Positions 26,145 through 35,208 of a DNA stretch of 64,000 nt are shown piece after piece. This DNA is from Ochrobactrum sp. RH2CCR150. Its GTDB lineage: Bacteria; Pseudomonadota; Alphaproteobacteria; Rhizobiales; Rhizobiaceae. The notes below the pieces were generated by a model. The model saw nothing but the letters and a program-made list of their open reading frames with translations. It was not told the origin of the DNA and did no database searches. Each line of letters opens with the position of its first letter. Positions within the stretch are counted from its first letter, which is position 1. The position numbers were made by a program, and so were the translations under genes. The stretch covers positions 1 to 64,000 of the forward strand of contig JACGXE010000015.1 in the NCBI GenBank assembly GCA_014138095.1, in the 5' to 3' direction.

Positions 26145-26939
26145 TTAGTCTGCTATTGTCAGTTTGATCCCAGCCTGATCCAACTCGGCCATAATCTCGC
26201 GGCCGGGCGATGTATCGGTGATGATCGCATCGAAGTCGCCGAGATCGGCCATGACATGCAAGGCGGGACGCCCGAAGCGCTGGTGGTTGACCAGAAGACA
26301 GGTGCGTGTCGCCGAAGCGGTCATTGCACGTTTTGTGCGCACGACATTCTCGTCCATGTGATAGACGAGCCTGCCATTGACGGCGGGTGTTGAAATAAAG
26401 GCGATATCGGCGCTCAGATGCGACAGGGCTTCTTCCGTCAGAAGGCCGAAAAAAGCGTTGAACTTGGTCGAGAAAACCCCACCGAGAGCAATGAGATTGA
26501 TCCCGCTTTCGCCTTTGAGCGTATCGATGATGACCGCATTGTTTGTGATGACGGTCAAGGGGCGCTTCTCGGGGAAAAGGCCGCCGAGTACCGCAGCCGT
26601 CGAACCGTCATTGATCATGACGGTCATACCTGGTTCGATCAGTTCCAGTGCTGCCCTTGCCATCTGGAGCTTGGCTTCATTGTCCTGCCGTTCGCGAAAT
26701 CGAAAATCGCTTTCGAACTGCGAGCCAGCGTCCATTGTCGCTCCGCCGCGGACCTTGCGCAATACGCCGGATTCTTCCAGCGAATCCAGATCGCGATGGA
26801 TGGTCATTTTGGAGACGGCAAAGCGATCAGCCAGATCGTCAAGATCGACTGCCTGATTTTCAATCAGCAAGTTTATGATCGCTTGTCTTCTATCGTCGCG
26901 CTTCACGCCTGTGTCCGATTTATCTCGCGGAGCATTCAT
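26145..26939 (-). CDS. DeoR-family regulator of the eryH-eryI operon
   Basis: A 264-residue DeoR regulator. The N-terminal helix-turn-helix (DRRQAIINLLIENQAVDLDD, then VSKMTIHRDLDSLEESG) is followed by the sugar-phosphate sensor domain with INDGST and TNNAVI. It heads the operon with eryH and eryI. A large palindrome (26953-26995) lies directly before its start, so it probably controls itself and the two isomerases. The ligand is likely a tetrulose phosphate, by context only. Confidence 0.88.
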   Translation of the reverse strand: MNAPRDKSDTGVKRDDRRQAIINLLIENQAVDLDDLADRFAVSKMTIHRDLDSLEESGVLRKVRGGATMDAGSQFESDFRFRERQDNEAKLQMARAALELIEPGMTVMINDGSTAAVLGGLFPEKRPLTVITNNAVIIDTLKGESGINLIALGGVFSTKFNAFFGLLTEEALSHLSADIAFISTPAVNGRLVYHMDENVVRTKRAMTASATRTCLLVNHQRFGRPALHVMADLGDFDAIITDTSPGREIMAELDQAGIKLTIAD

Positions 26940-26952
26940 GCAGAGGCATAAA

Positions 26953-26995
26953 TCACAAAATCACAAAAAAATCTACAAAGAATGTGATTTTGTGA
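26953..26995. promoter_or_regulatory. Large palindrome, candidate DeoR operator
   Basis: TCACAAAATCACA (26953-26965) and TGTGATTTTGTGA (26983-26995) are perfect 13-base arms with a 17-base spacer. Each arm itself repeats TCACAAAA/TCACA. It lies between eryD and the DeoR gene, right at the start of the latter. Being AT-rich it is unlikely to be a terminator. Confidence 0.75.
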
Positions 26996-27009
26996 CGTTT
27001 TCACGTTTT

Positions 27010-27945
27010 CTATTCAACGAGGGCTTTCGCAGTGCGTTCGTCGGTAATAAGGCCGTAAAGGCGCCCGCTTTTCAGAACGGCCCGAATGGCTTCGGCTTTC
27101 GATAAGCCACCCGCCAGGGCGATAATGCGGCTCATATCTGCGTTTTCGACCGACGCAGCGATTGTGCGCGCCGTCAGGCCGGTTTCAAGCCGTTTGCCAT
27201 GGGCGTCGAAGAAATGTCCAAGCATTTCGCCAACGCCGCCCAGATAAGCGATCTCTTCGACCTCGGCGAGTTCGATCATGCCTGTTGTTACGAGTTGGGC
27301 TTGGGAATCGACTGTGCCAATGCCGACGACTTTTAACTCCGCACGGCATCCCATATCGAAAACTGCGGTGACGCCACGTTGGGCGAGAAGAACTTCGCGG
27401 TCTTCGGCTGTATTGGCAAAGAAGGGCACCGGCATCACATAAGCTGGCATGCCTGTTTTTTCCGCGATGCGATGCATGACGTCGTGGGGATTGGCGGCAA
27501 AATTTCGCGTGAGGCCGCCTAGAAGCGAAACGAAGCGCAAGTCGTTTGCCGCAACCCGCGGCATATAATTGACTGCAGCCGACAAGGTACGTCCATGGCC
27601 GATGCCGATTACTTCATGGTCACCATGTTCGATCTCACGGCGAAGGAAATCCGCGCCAGCATGACCAAGAGCGGTAAGAGGCAGTCCTTCTTCCCCGATA
27701 TCGGGTACGACTTCGCAATAATCGAGATCATAGCGATCCGCGAGACGGTTCTCGAGATCGATGCATTCGATAATGTCCCCATCGATAGTGACTTTAACCG
27801 CCCCGTCCGCGACAGCCTTGGCGATGAGACGGTGGGCCTTCACCGATGGCACGCCAAGGCGCTTGGCAACTGCAGACTGCGTCATGCCCGCAACAAAATG
27901 AAGCCAGGCGGCACGAAGGGCGAGGGAGTCGTCTTGATCTGCCAT
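27010..27945 (-). CDS. eryD: EryD, SorC-family repressor of erythritol genes
   Basis: A 311-residue SorC-family regulator. Helix-turn-helix GMTQSAVAKRLGVPSVKAHRL, then the ligand domain with GIGHGRTLSAAV, LLGGLTRNFA and ALAGGLSKAEAIRAVL. GGAAGG precedes the ATG. Position after eryC and length match Brucella EryD, the erythritol-responsive repressor of eryABCD. 133 bases separate it from eryC. Confidence 0.93.
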   Translation of the reverse strand: MADQDDSLALRAAWLHFVAGMTQSAVAKRLGVPSVKAHRLIAKAVADGAVKVTIDGDIIECIDLENRLADRYDLDYCEVVPDIGEEGLPLTALGHAGADFLRREIEHGDHEVIGIGHGRTLSAAVNYMPRVAANDLRFVSLLGGLTRNFAANPHDVMHRIAEKTGMPAYVMPVPFFANTAEDREVLLAQRGVTAVFDMGCRAELKVVGIGTVDSQAQLVTTGMIELAEVEEIAYLGGVGEMLGHFFDAHGKRLETGLTARTIAASVENADMSRIIALAGGLSKAEAIRAVLKSGRLYGLITDERTAKALVE

Positions 27946-28078
27946 TTCGAGCCTTCCGGCTCCTTTCGGACGTTGAGCGCGCTCTGCTCCAATGGCGTCA
28001 GAACCGCACTCTAAGGTTTTTCACTTGAAGCATAATCCTCTCAATATGCGCAATGCGGCGATCGGATCATGCCTGTAT

Positions 28079-29011
28079 CTATATCTTCAAATCCCTGACG
28101 CCTGTGTCAATGTGCGGGGCCCAGAAAGCCACACTTTCCGCGATCTGTGGAATGACTTCCCGATCGTTTGGTTCGCGTTCCTTGAACGAGAGTTCAAGGC
28201 AGATTTCATTGTCAACGGCACCGCCCTCGGCAAAGGCCTTTAGCAAGGGTTCCGGCTGAATGCGACCCTTGGCGTTGAAGGCTGCCGTGAAAGGCCGATG
28301 ACCGCCCTTGTCCATAAGGCTCTGCTTGATATGAATGATCGGCGAAACCTTGGGCACGGCGCGGGCCCAGGCATAGGGGTCGAAGTCGTCTGGGTTGGCT
28401 GACGTGACGTCGCCGTGATCGATATCGGCCATCATCCACATCGGGATCGTCATGTCGGTAGCCGTCAGGCGGTCTTGAAGCTTCATGCATGCGGCGATGG
28501 TTTCGCCGAACTCGCGACCGATGCTCATTGGTTCCCAGAAAACATATTCCAGACCGGCGTTGGCCGCATGGTCGGCTACCTCTGCCCAGCAATCGATTGC
28601 GATGCTTATCAGGTCTTCACGACGCGCGGGATCGTCAAAGTCCTTATATGTAAAGATCGCAAACTGCGTGCCAACGGATTTACCACCAAGATCGCCGATG
28701 ATGTCAGCAAAGGTTTTGAACCAATCGACATAGTAGCGGCGAACCTCCCGGTCCGGGTGGCCGAAATGATTGAGGCGACCATAGGGGCCCGTCATGCCTG
28801 ATGTCACGCGCACACCAGTTCGCTCTAAGGCTTTGTCCATATCGCGCGTCAAACGGCGGATCGTGGAGGCCTGCCAGCTGGGGTTGATGAACTCGTGTGT
28901 CAGCTGAAGATCGCGCAGGCGCAGATCACGGGCGACAGTTTCAACCAGATCATCAGGCTCGGCAAAGCGATTGACCAGCGGGTTGGTATTCAAAGAAAGC
29001 GTAAGGGCCAT
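28079..29011 (-). CDS. eryC: EryC, erythrulose-phosphate 3-epimerase
   Basis: A 310-residue TIM-barrel sugar-phosphate isomerase/epimerase. It has the family's acidic metal ligands in LEYVFWEPMS, MMADIDHGD and ICLELSFKE. I chose the Met at 29011, with GAGG upstream; the open frame adds six residues. In Brucella EryC was once called a dehydrogenase and is now taken as the epimerase linking L- and D-tetrulose phosphates. It begins 7 bases after eryB. Confidence 0.92.
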   Translation of the reverse strand: MALTLSLNTNPLVNRFAEPDDLVETVARDLRLRDLQLTHEFINPSWQASTIRRLTRDMDKALERTGVRVTSGMTGPYGRLNHFGHPDREVRRYYVDWFKTFADIIGDLGGKSVGTQFAIFTYKDFDDPARREDLISIAIDCWAEVADHAANAGLEYVFWEPMSIGREFGETIAACMKLQDRLTATDMTIPMWMMADIDHGDVTSANPDDFDPYAWARAVPKVSPIIHIKQSLMDKGGHRPFTAAFNAKGRIQPEPLLKAFAEGGAVDNEICLELSFKEREPNDREVIPQIAESVAFWAPHIDTGVRDLKI

Positions 29012-29018
29012 GTCGTCC

Positions 29019-30527
29019 TCAGGCGGCAATATGGGTGTTTTCGAACCACTGCGTGAAAGCGGCGCGTTGGGCTTCGGTCAGGTGCAGATAATGCTTGGTG
29101 CGGCGGTAGAGAATATCGTTTGACGTCCTTGCCCACTCCTTGGAGACCAGATAGCGAACTTCCACCTCATAGAGGTTCGCACCGAAATGGCGACCGAGGC
29201 CTGAAAGTTCTGTCGCACCAGCGACGACATCCTTGGTCCGTGCGCCATAGAGGCGACCGTAATGATGCACCAGCTGGCGTGGCATCCAAGGATAATTGTT
29301 GCGCAGACTATTGGCGAAGGTCTCGTAATCGGCATTGGGGATCTCACCGCCGGGAAGCGGAGCGCCTCTTGTCCAGTCACCGCCCATGTTAGGGAAGATA
29401 TGCTTCAAACGGTGCATGCCCCGTTCGGCCAATTCGCGGAATGTCGTGATTTTGCCGCCGAACACATTCAATAGAGGCGCGTCATTGGTCTCATCCAGAT
29501 CGAAGACATAATCGCGTGTAACAGCGGAAGGATTACCCTTACCGTCATCAAACAAGGGGCGCACCCCGGAGAACGCGTGCAACACGTCTTCGCGGCGCAG
29601 CTTCTCCTTGAAATAGCGATTGACCGCAGCAAGCAGATAATCGATTTCCTTTTCATCCGCGGCAACATCTTCCGCACGACCCTCATAGCCAATGTCCGTA
29701 GTCCCGATCAGCGCTTTGTCGCCTTCATAAGGGTTGATGAAGATCACACGCTTGTCGTGGTTCTGGACGAGATACGCATTCGAACCAGCCCAGAATTTGG
29801 GCACGATTATATGACTGCCCTTGACCAGACGAACATTACGGCTGGAGTTCGAGCCAGCCACATTGTGGATAACATCCGTTACCCAAGGGCCTGCGCAATT
29901 GACGATACAGCGGGCGCGGAAGCTACGGACTTCGGCGTTGTCACGATTGCGGGTCTCGACGATCCATCCACCCTTTTCGCGCCGCGCCGACACAACCGGT
30001 GTGCGGGTAAGGATGGTCGCTCCTTTTTCAGCGGCGCCCAGCGCATTGAGTGTTACAAGACGAGCGTCATCGACCCAGCAGTCTGAATATTCAAAGCCCT
30101 TGGTATATTGGTCGAGGATCGGTGTGCCTTCCGGGTCACGCTTGAGGTCGAGCGTACGGGTGCCGGGAAGTTTTTTGCGGCCACCGAGATGATCGTAGAG
30201 AAACAGACCCAGCCGCACCAGCCATGCGGGGCGATCCTGCGGACTGTGAGGCAAAACGAAACGCATCGGCCAGATGATGTGCGGCGCTGCATTCAGCAGC
30301 ACTTCACGTTCAATCAAGGCCTCTCGAACGAGGCGAAACTCGTAATATTCGAGATAGCGTAAGCCGCCATGGACAAGCTTGCCCGAACGCGACGAAGTGC
30401 CTTCCGCCAGATCGTCTTTCTCGGCCAGAACGACCTTGAGACCACGCCCGGCAGCATCGCGCGCCACACCTGCGCCATTGATGCCGCCGCCGATCACAAA
30501 CAGATCGCAAGTTTCCGTCTCAGCCAT
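29019..30527 (-). CDS. eryB: EryB, FAD-dependent D-erythritol 1-phosphate dehydrogenase
   Basis: A 502-residue GlpD-like flavoprotein. N-terminal FAD motif GGGINGAGVARDAAGRG, then GTSSRSGKLVHGGLRYLE, and the C-terminal GlpD domain. I chose the Met at 30527 (GGAG 7 bases upstream). It oxidises the EryA product to a 3-tetrulose phosphate and passes electrons toward the respiratory chain, as known for Brucella EryB. Same length as the Brucella protein. Confidence 0.94.
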   Translation of the reverse strand: MAETETCDLFVIGGGINGAGVARDAAGRGLKVVLAEKDDLAEGTSSRSGKLVHGGLRYLEYYEFRLVREALIEREVLLNAAPHIIWPMRFVLPHSPQDRPAWLVRLGLFLYDHLGGRKKLPGTRTLDLKRDPEGTPILDQYTKGFEYSDCWVDDARLVTLNALGAAEKGATILTRTPVVSARREKGGWIVETRNRDNAEVRSFRARCIVNCAGPWVTDVIHNVAGSNSSRNVRLVKGSHIIVPKFWAGSNAYLVQNHDKRVIFINPYEGDKALIGTTDIGYEGRAEDVAADEKEIDYLLAAVNRYFKEKLRREDVLHAFSGVRPLFDDGKGNPSAVTRDYVFDLDETNDAPLLNVFGGKITTFRELAERGMHRLKHIFPNMGGDWTRGAPLPGGEIPNADYETFANSLRNNYPWMPRQLVHHYGRLYGARTKDVVAGATELSGLGRHFGANLYEVEVRYLVSKEWARTSNDILYRRTKHYLHLTEAQRAAFTQWFENTHIAA

Positions 30528-30595
30528 TGCATGCTCCTTCGGGTGCCGATGTTTCGGCACATCTCATAATGTCGTCTCGGGCAATCCGCCCGGCC

Positions 30596-32149
30596 TTACC
30601 TGTCGGCCGCCAATTTGTCCCAGACCGGCGCGAGCGCCAGCCGGGATTCCCGATAGGCGAGATAAAGCTCTTCATAATGCTGCGCGCGTGAGGCGTCTGG
30701 CGCCTCGGGGGTTCCAAGCAGAGGTTCCACCCATTCAGCGATACAATCATCCATGGTCGGATAAGCGCCAATAGCAACGGCGGCCATCATCGCCGCACCG
30801 GCAGCACCTGCCTCTTCGCGGGAGGAAACGCGCACTGGCGCATTGACGGAAGCGCTAAGCGTGCTGCGCAACGCGCGTGACCGGGCTGCGCCCCCTGTAA
30901 TGCGCAGTTCTGCTGGCATGTCGCCCATGGCGGTGTAGCAATCGCGCGTCGCCATACCGAGCCCTTCGACCACAGACCTGACCATTTCGGGGAAGCGATC
31001 ACGGCTGGAAAGACCTATGAAGCTTGCACGCGCATCGGCATTAACGAAGGGTCCGCGCTCGCCGGCCTCAGAAATATAGGGGTGATAGAGGATTGCGCCT
31101 GGGCGGCTTGCGTTGAACCATTCATCGAGACGCGGAATAAGGTCGTTCAATGAAACGGGCTTGTCCGGCGTGGACATGAGGTCGGCGGCCACCTGCAATA
31201 TCCAGTCGATATTGATCGTGGCTCCCATATTGGTCTGAACCTGCGTCACGATCCCGGGGATCGGCAATGCGATGACATAGCCGGTGCCTTCCCGGTTTAG
31301 GTGAATATCGGCGACAGGCTTTGCGCGCATATGTACGCCCGTCGAGCCGATGGTGGAGCAGCCAGCGTCGGTGCTACCACCGCGAACACCAGCACCCAGG
31401 GCGGTCATGGCCATGTCGACGTAGCCCAGGCTGACAGGCGTTCCAGCAAGCAAGCCGGTTGCCGCCGCAGCCTCATCACTCAGCGGATGCATAATCTGTG
31501 TGCCATCGATGATTTCAGGCAGAAGCTGACGCCGTTTTTGCAGCCCCAGGGTTTCTATGACGACGTCATCATATTGGCGGTTGCGGAAATTGCCGAAAGT
31601 GAAACTTGCTTCCGATGGGTCGGTCGCGCGAATGCCGGTAAGGTTCAGGTAGAGCCAATCTTTGCAATGAAGCGCGACCTCGGTCTGATCGAGCAGTTCC
31701 GGCGCAACACTGTCCATATGCGCCATTTGCGAGCCCTGTTGGCAGGTATTGAGCCCTGTGCCTGTCGCTTCGAAGCGAGCGCGGTTCATGGGGCCTGCGG
31801 CAAGTCGGGTAACCGTTGTGGCGGCGCGCGCATCGAGCCAGAGCCAGGCATCGGTCACGGGCCGATTGTTCTTGCCGACAAGCCATGTGCCATCGCCCTG
31901 GCCAGTGACGGCGATCGCCGCTGCTCTTTCACGCAGTCCCGGAACTTTTTCTGCAAGGCCAAGCAAAGCGCTGGCGCAGTCTTTCCAGGTTTGTGACAGG
32001 GACTGGGTTACCGCGCCGTGATCACCCGTCTCGTATTTGTTGCGAACGGCTGCGGCTTCAATCTGGCGTCCGGTAAAATCAAACGCGACTGCCTTGAGAA
32101 CGGACGTGCCAGCGTCGATCCCGATGATGAGATCACCTTTATCACGCAT
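30596..32149 (-). CDS. eryA: EryA, erythritol kinase (FGGY family)
   Basis: A 517-residue FGGY kinase with N-terminal GIDAGTSVLKAVAFD, the GQGDGTW segment and C-terminal ITGGAARSRAL. It phosphorylates erythritol, the first step of the pathway. The ATG at 32149 has no good ribosome site of its own and there is an in-frame stop five codons upstream, so it is the only sensible start. A 10-codon leader frame with GGAGGA overlaps it (32142-32174), which points to coupled translation. First gene of eryABCD. Confidence 0.94.
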   Translation of the reverse strand: MRDKGDLIIGIDAGTSVLKAVAFDFTGRQIEAAAVRNKYETGDHGAVTQSLSQTWKDCASALLGLAEKVPGLRERAAAIAVTGQGDGTWLVGKNNRPVTDAWLWLDARAATTVTRLAAGPMNRARFEATGTGLNTCQQGSQMAHMDSVAPELLDQTEVALHCKDWLYLNLTGIRATDPSEASFTFGNFRNRQYDDVVIETLGLQKRRQLLPEIIDGTQIMHPLSDEAAAATGLLAGTPVSLGYVDMAMTALGAGVRGGSTDAGCSTIGSTGVHMRAKPVADIHLNREGTGYVIALPIPGIVTQVQTNMGATINIDWILQVAADLMSTPDKPVSLNDLIPRLDEWFNASRPGAILYHPYISEAGERGPFVNADARASFIGLSSRDRFPEMVRSVVEGLGMATRDCYTAMGDMPAELRITGGAARSRALRSTLSASVNAPVRVSSREEAGAAGAAMMAAVAIGAYPTMDDCIAEWVEPLLGTPEAPDASRAQHYEELYLAYRESRLALAPVWDKLAADR

Positions 32150-32174
32150 GACGGCTACACGCTTTTAACGACAT
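32142..32174 (-). CDS. Ten-codon leader frame overlapping eryA start
   Basis: ATG at 32174 with GGAGGA (32181-32186) six bases upstream encodes MSLKACSRHA and stops at TGA (32144-32142), a few bases past the eryA ATG (32149). The eryA start itself lacks a Shine-Dalgarno. Seen: ideal spacing and overlap. Inferred: the ribosome loads here and restarts at eryA. Its product need not matter. Confidence 0.5.
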   Translation of the reverse strand: MSLKACSRHA

Positions 32175-32601
32175 CTGGATTCCTCCCACGACTGAAATAC
32201 GTCGCTCGCAGTCCTGTTTTTAACCAAATCGGACATTCGCGTATAGTGGAGATAACATAATGACCCCGCAATGTCTGTAAAATTTTTTAATGATAGTTTT
32301 TTTTTACAAATCTTGGTGAGCGTGGATAAAATCCCTGCGGGATAAGACGCGGATTTCGAACTTGAAGTATGAGTGGCATATGCTTGATCATTCGCCATAT
32401 ACTGGCTATCATATTGTTAATTATACAAAATATAATAGAAGAATTTAAGCGTGCTGTGCGTAGGACTCCAGTCAGCTGCAATGGTGACGATCCAGAAAAA
32501 TAAGGATCGGCGCGGGGTTTTCCCCTACTGTATCGGACTGGTTTCACGCGAAATTACGATATTCGACGGCATGGTTTAAAACATCTCATTGACAGCTATC
32601 T

Positions 32602-32614
32602 ATGTTTATAACAT
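32602..32614. promoter_or_regulatory. Short palindrome near the transporter promoter
   Basis: ATGTT, TAT, AACAT. The ATAACAT half-site recurs at 32252-32258 near eryA and in the tkt promoter repeat (20497-20523). A TTGACA (32589) just upstream may be a -35 box. Confidence 0.35.
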
Positions 32615-32716
32615 CATTATTGGAGTTAATAACACGTCGCTATCATAATGCATGTGGCGATACCTGTTTCCAGAAGGCGCGGAGGAGCGGAGCCCTGGGA
32701 CCTGTGGAGGATCTTC

Positions 32717-32776
32717 ATGATCTTGGACCCGGCCCTTTGCGGCGCACGGAACGGGGCTTTGCCTGTTTCAATGTGA
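32717..32776 (+). CDS. Possible 19-residue leader peptide
   Basis: ATG at 32717 has GGAGG (32706-32710) six bases upstream and runs 19 codons to TGA (32774). No similarity recognised. It lies in the leader of the erythritol transporter operon. It may be chance. Confidence 0.3.
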   Translation: MILDPALCGARNGALPVSM

Positions 32777-32812
32777 TGGCCGGATATGAGCCATTTGCGA
32801 GTAGGGGCTGAA

Positions 32813-32872
32813 ATGTGGCTGCGCGGCGCGCTCCGTCACGACAATCTGGCAGAAATTGCTGAAGGCGTTTGA
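32813..32872 (+). CDS. Possible 19-residue small protein coupled to DUF2291 gene
   Basis: ATG at 32813 with AGGGG five bases upstream encodes MWLRGALRHDNLAEIAEGV and stops at 32872, two bases before the next ATG at 32875. The tight spacing suggests translational coupling. Not recognised. Confidence 0.35.
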   Translation: MWLRGALRHDNLAEIAEGV

Positions 32873-32874
32873 TA

Positions 32875-33528
32875 ATGAGTGCACAGACTAATCAAGTTTC
32901 AAAAGGTTCTGCCAAGCAAAGCCGCGCCATTCTTTGGAGCGTGATTGCGGTCGTTGTCGTTATTGGTGCAATTGGGTTCGACACCAAAGTCGTCAGGATC
33001 GGTTCCGATTCCGATGTGCGTCAGCAGGCATTCTCGCCGGAGGCATATGGCGCTTCGGAGTTCCCCAAGGTGAAGTCGAGCATTGTTGAACGGGCTGCTG
33101 ATGCGGTCGAAGTCGCAACTGCGCTGGTCGCAGACAAAGCCGCTGCAGGCAAAAAATATGGCGTCGGCAGTGTCAATCCCGTCATCCCTGTGAAGTTCAC
33201 TGGTGTCGTTGAGGAACGTAAGTCGAACTATAACGTGATCAAGGTCGATGGCATGCGTGAGGGCGTGGCCATCCGCGTTCAGACCGGGCCTGCCGTCAAT
33301 GGCACGGATCTGCGCGATGCGACCGGCACAGTCGAGTTTGGCCAGTTCAAGAACCAGATCGAATTTCAAAATGCCGGTTCTGCGCTCAACAATGAAATGA
33401 AGAAGCAGGTTCTACAGGGTGTGGATGCTGATAGTCTCACTGGTAAGACCGTTTCGGTAACCGGCGTGTTCAAGCTCGTCAATCCAAAGAACTGGCTCGT
33501 GACGCCGGTGGAGCTTGCAGTAAAATGA
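32875..33528 (+). CDS. DUF2291 protein of erythritol ABC transporter operon
   Basis: A 217-residue protein with one N-terminal membrane segment (about residues 18-38, VIAVVVVIGAIGF) and a periplasmic body. Its ending resembles the lipoprotein at 47194-47838, including NQIEFQNAGSALN here versus NQIEWAQFGKSFN there. Both stand next to sugar ABC transporters, the usual setting of DUF2291. Function unknown. The Met at 32875 is chosen; it overlaps the ATPase start in ATGA. This is the first of the four genes that Brucella literature groups as a transporter unit next to eryABCD. Confidence 0.85.
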   Translation: MSAQTNQVSKGSAKQSRAILWSVIAVVVVIGAIGFDTKVVRIGSDSDVRQQAFSPEAYGASEFPKVKSSIVERAADAVEVATALVADKAAAGKKYGVGSVNPVIPVKFTGVVEERKSNYNVIKVDGMREGVAIRVQTGPAVNGTDLRDATGTVEFGQFKNQIEFQNAGSALNNEMKKQVLQGVDADSLTGKTVSVTGVFKLVNPKNWLVTPVELAVK

Positions 33529-35084
33529 GTTCCACCGAAACTATGGAAAGCTCCAAGATCGAAGGTAAGAACGGCGATGTCGTTCTGGCGGCGCACAATG
33601 TGGCCAAATCCTATGGTCGCATCCATGCGCTCAAAGGCGTTAACTTCGAAATTCGTCGCGGTCAGGTCACCACGCTTTTTGGCGAGAACGGTGCGGGCAA
33701 GTCGACTCTGATGAAAGTACTGTCTGGGGTCATTCAACCAACATCGGGTACCATTGTGCTGGATGGTGAACCGGTGACATTCAGCTCTTCTACCGAAGCG
33801 CGTGATCGCGGCATCTCGATCATCCATCAGGAACTGAGCCTCGCACCGAACATGAATGTGCGCGACAACATCTTCATGGGTCGCGAAATCCGCACTCCGA
33901 CCGGTGTCAATTTCTCTGAAGAAGAGCGCCTGACGCGCGAACTCATGAAGGAACTGGAAGAGGATATTGATCCGCTGACGCCGGTTGAAGAATTACGTCT
34001 CGGCCAGCAACAGATTGTGGAAATCGCTCGCGCTCTTTCGGTCAATTCCCGCATTCTCATCATGGATGAACCAACATCCGCATTGAGCGCGTCGGAAGTC
34101 GAGGTGCTATTCAAGGTCATCCGCGATCTGACTTCGCGCGGCGTCGCAATCGTCTATATCTCTCACCATCTCGAAGAAGCGCTTCAGATCACCAATCATG
34201 CTGTCGTGCTACGCGATGGCACCATGACGGCTTATGCGCCTCGCAGTGAAATCGATCTGGAATGGATCGTTCGCAATATGGTGGGCGAGAATTTCGATCT
34301 TGGCTCGCCTCCGACCGGCTATGAATGGGGTGATGTCGCTCTTTCCATCGAGAACCTGACGGTTCCCGATCCGGCAGGCGCGGATTTCGCGCTGGTCGAC
34401 CGGCTGTCTCTCAATGTGCGGGCTGGTGAAATCATATGCATTTACGGGCTGATGGGCGCTGGTCGTACCGAACTTCTGGAAACGGTTGCTGGTCGACTGA
34501 AGGCAAGCAGCGGCCGGATTGTCCTCAAGGGCAATGACGTTTCAGGCCTCACTATTGCCCAGCGCATCGAAAAGGGATTGGTTCTCGTTCCGGAGGACCG
34601 CCAGCGCGACGGTCTCGTCCAGACGATGACGGTCGGAAAGAACCTGTCTCTGGCCAGCATCGCCGAGATTACCAAGGGCCTCTTCACGTCCCGAAAGAGC
34701 GAGAAGAACATCATCGATCAGTCGATCAGGAACGTTCATATCAAGACCGATGGCGGTGACGCGGCGATTGGATCGCTGTCCGGCGGCAATCAGCAGAAAG
34801 TCGTGATCGGCAAGATGCTGGCGACCGAGCCAGAGGTGATCCTGCTGGATGAACCGAGCCGGGGCATTGATATCGGCGCGAAGGCCGAGGTGTTCAAGCT
34901 GTTGGCCGAGAAAGCCAAGCAGGGACTGGCGGTTGTCTACACCACCTCCGAAGTTGGCGAATGCCTGAGTATCGCGCACCGCATCATCGTTATGCACCGA
35001 GGGCGCATCTCAGCCGAATTCGGTTCGGATGTTTCCAAGGAAAAGATCATGGCAGCCTCGGGCGAATCCATGGTCGGTCACTGA
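33525..35084 (+). CDS. eryE: Erythritol ABC transporter ATP-binding protein
   Basis: A 519-residue duplicated ATPase. First domain GENGAGKST near residue 60 and MDEPTSAL; second LMGAGRTELLE, LSGGNQQK and LDEPSRGID. Overlaps the DUF2291 gene by four bases. Divergent from eryA, so erythritol is the likely substrate. The letter eryE follows the published order ATPase, permease, binding protein as I recall it, and is less certain than the function. Confidence 0.88.
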   Translation: MSSTETMESSKIEGKNGDVVLAAHNVAKSYGRIHALKGVNFEIRRGQVTTLFGENGAGKSTLMKVLSGVIQPTSGTIVLDGEPVTFSSSTEARDRGISIIHQELSLAPNMNVRDNIFMGREIRTPTGVNFSEEERLTRELMKELEEDIDPLTPVEELRLGQQQIVEIARALSVNSRILIMDEPTSALSASEVEVLFKVIRDLTSRGVAIVYISHHLEEALQITNHAVVLRDGTMTAYAPRSEIDLEWIVRNMVGENFDLGSPPTGYEWGDVALSIENLTVPDPAGADFALVDRLSLNVRAGEIICIYGLMGAGRTELLETVAGRLKASSGRIVLKGNDVSGLTIAQRIEKGLVLVPEDRQRDGLVQTMTVGKNLSLASIAEITKGLFTSRKSEKNIIDQSIRNVHIKTDGGDAAIGSLSGGNQQKVVIGKMLATEPEVILLDEPSRGIDIGAKAEVFKLLAEKAKQGLAVVYTTSEVGECLSIAHRIIVMHRGRISAEFGSDVSKEKIMAASGESMVGH

Positions 35085-35208
35085 GAAATTCCTGCATGCC
35101 TCCCGACGCCTTCGGCTTTTTAAGTGGGGCATGTGCAAGTCAAAAGTTCGAGCACCTGATCTGATTTTACCAGATCGCTGAATGCTTTAGTTATGGAGCA
35201 CTGATAGA

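Larger units (their letters stand above)
32175..32874. other. Long divergent control region of eryA and the erythritol transporter
   Basis: About 700 bases. The left 450 are AT-rich, with a T9 run (32297-32305), a TTGACA (32589-32594) and the short palindrome ATGTT-TAT-AACAT (32602-32614). From about 32660 it turns GC-rich and holds small frames with good ribosome sites (32717, 32813). No full-length gene is visible. EryD would be expected to bind here, but I cannot point to a certain EryD site. Confidence 0.6.

Noticed and set aside
32602..32811. 69-codon frame in the ery divergent region
   Set aside because: No ribosome site and it starts inside the palindrome and probable promoter. The two shorter frames with good ribosome sites in other phases are more credible.
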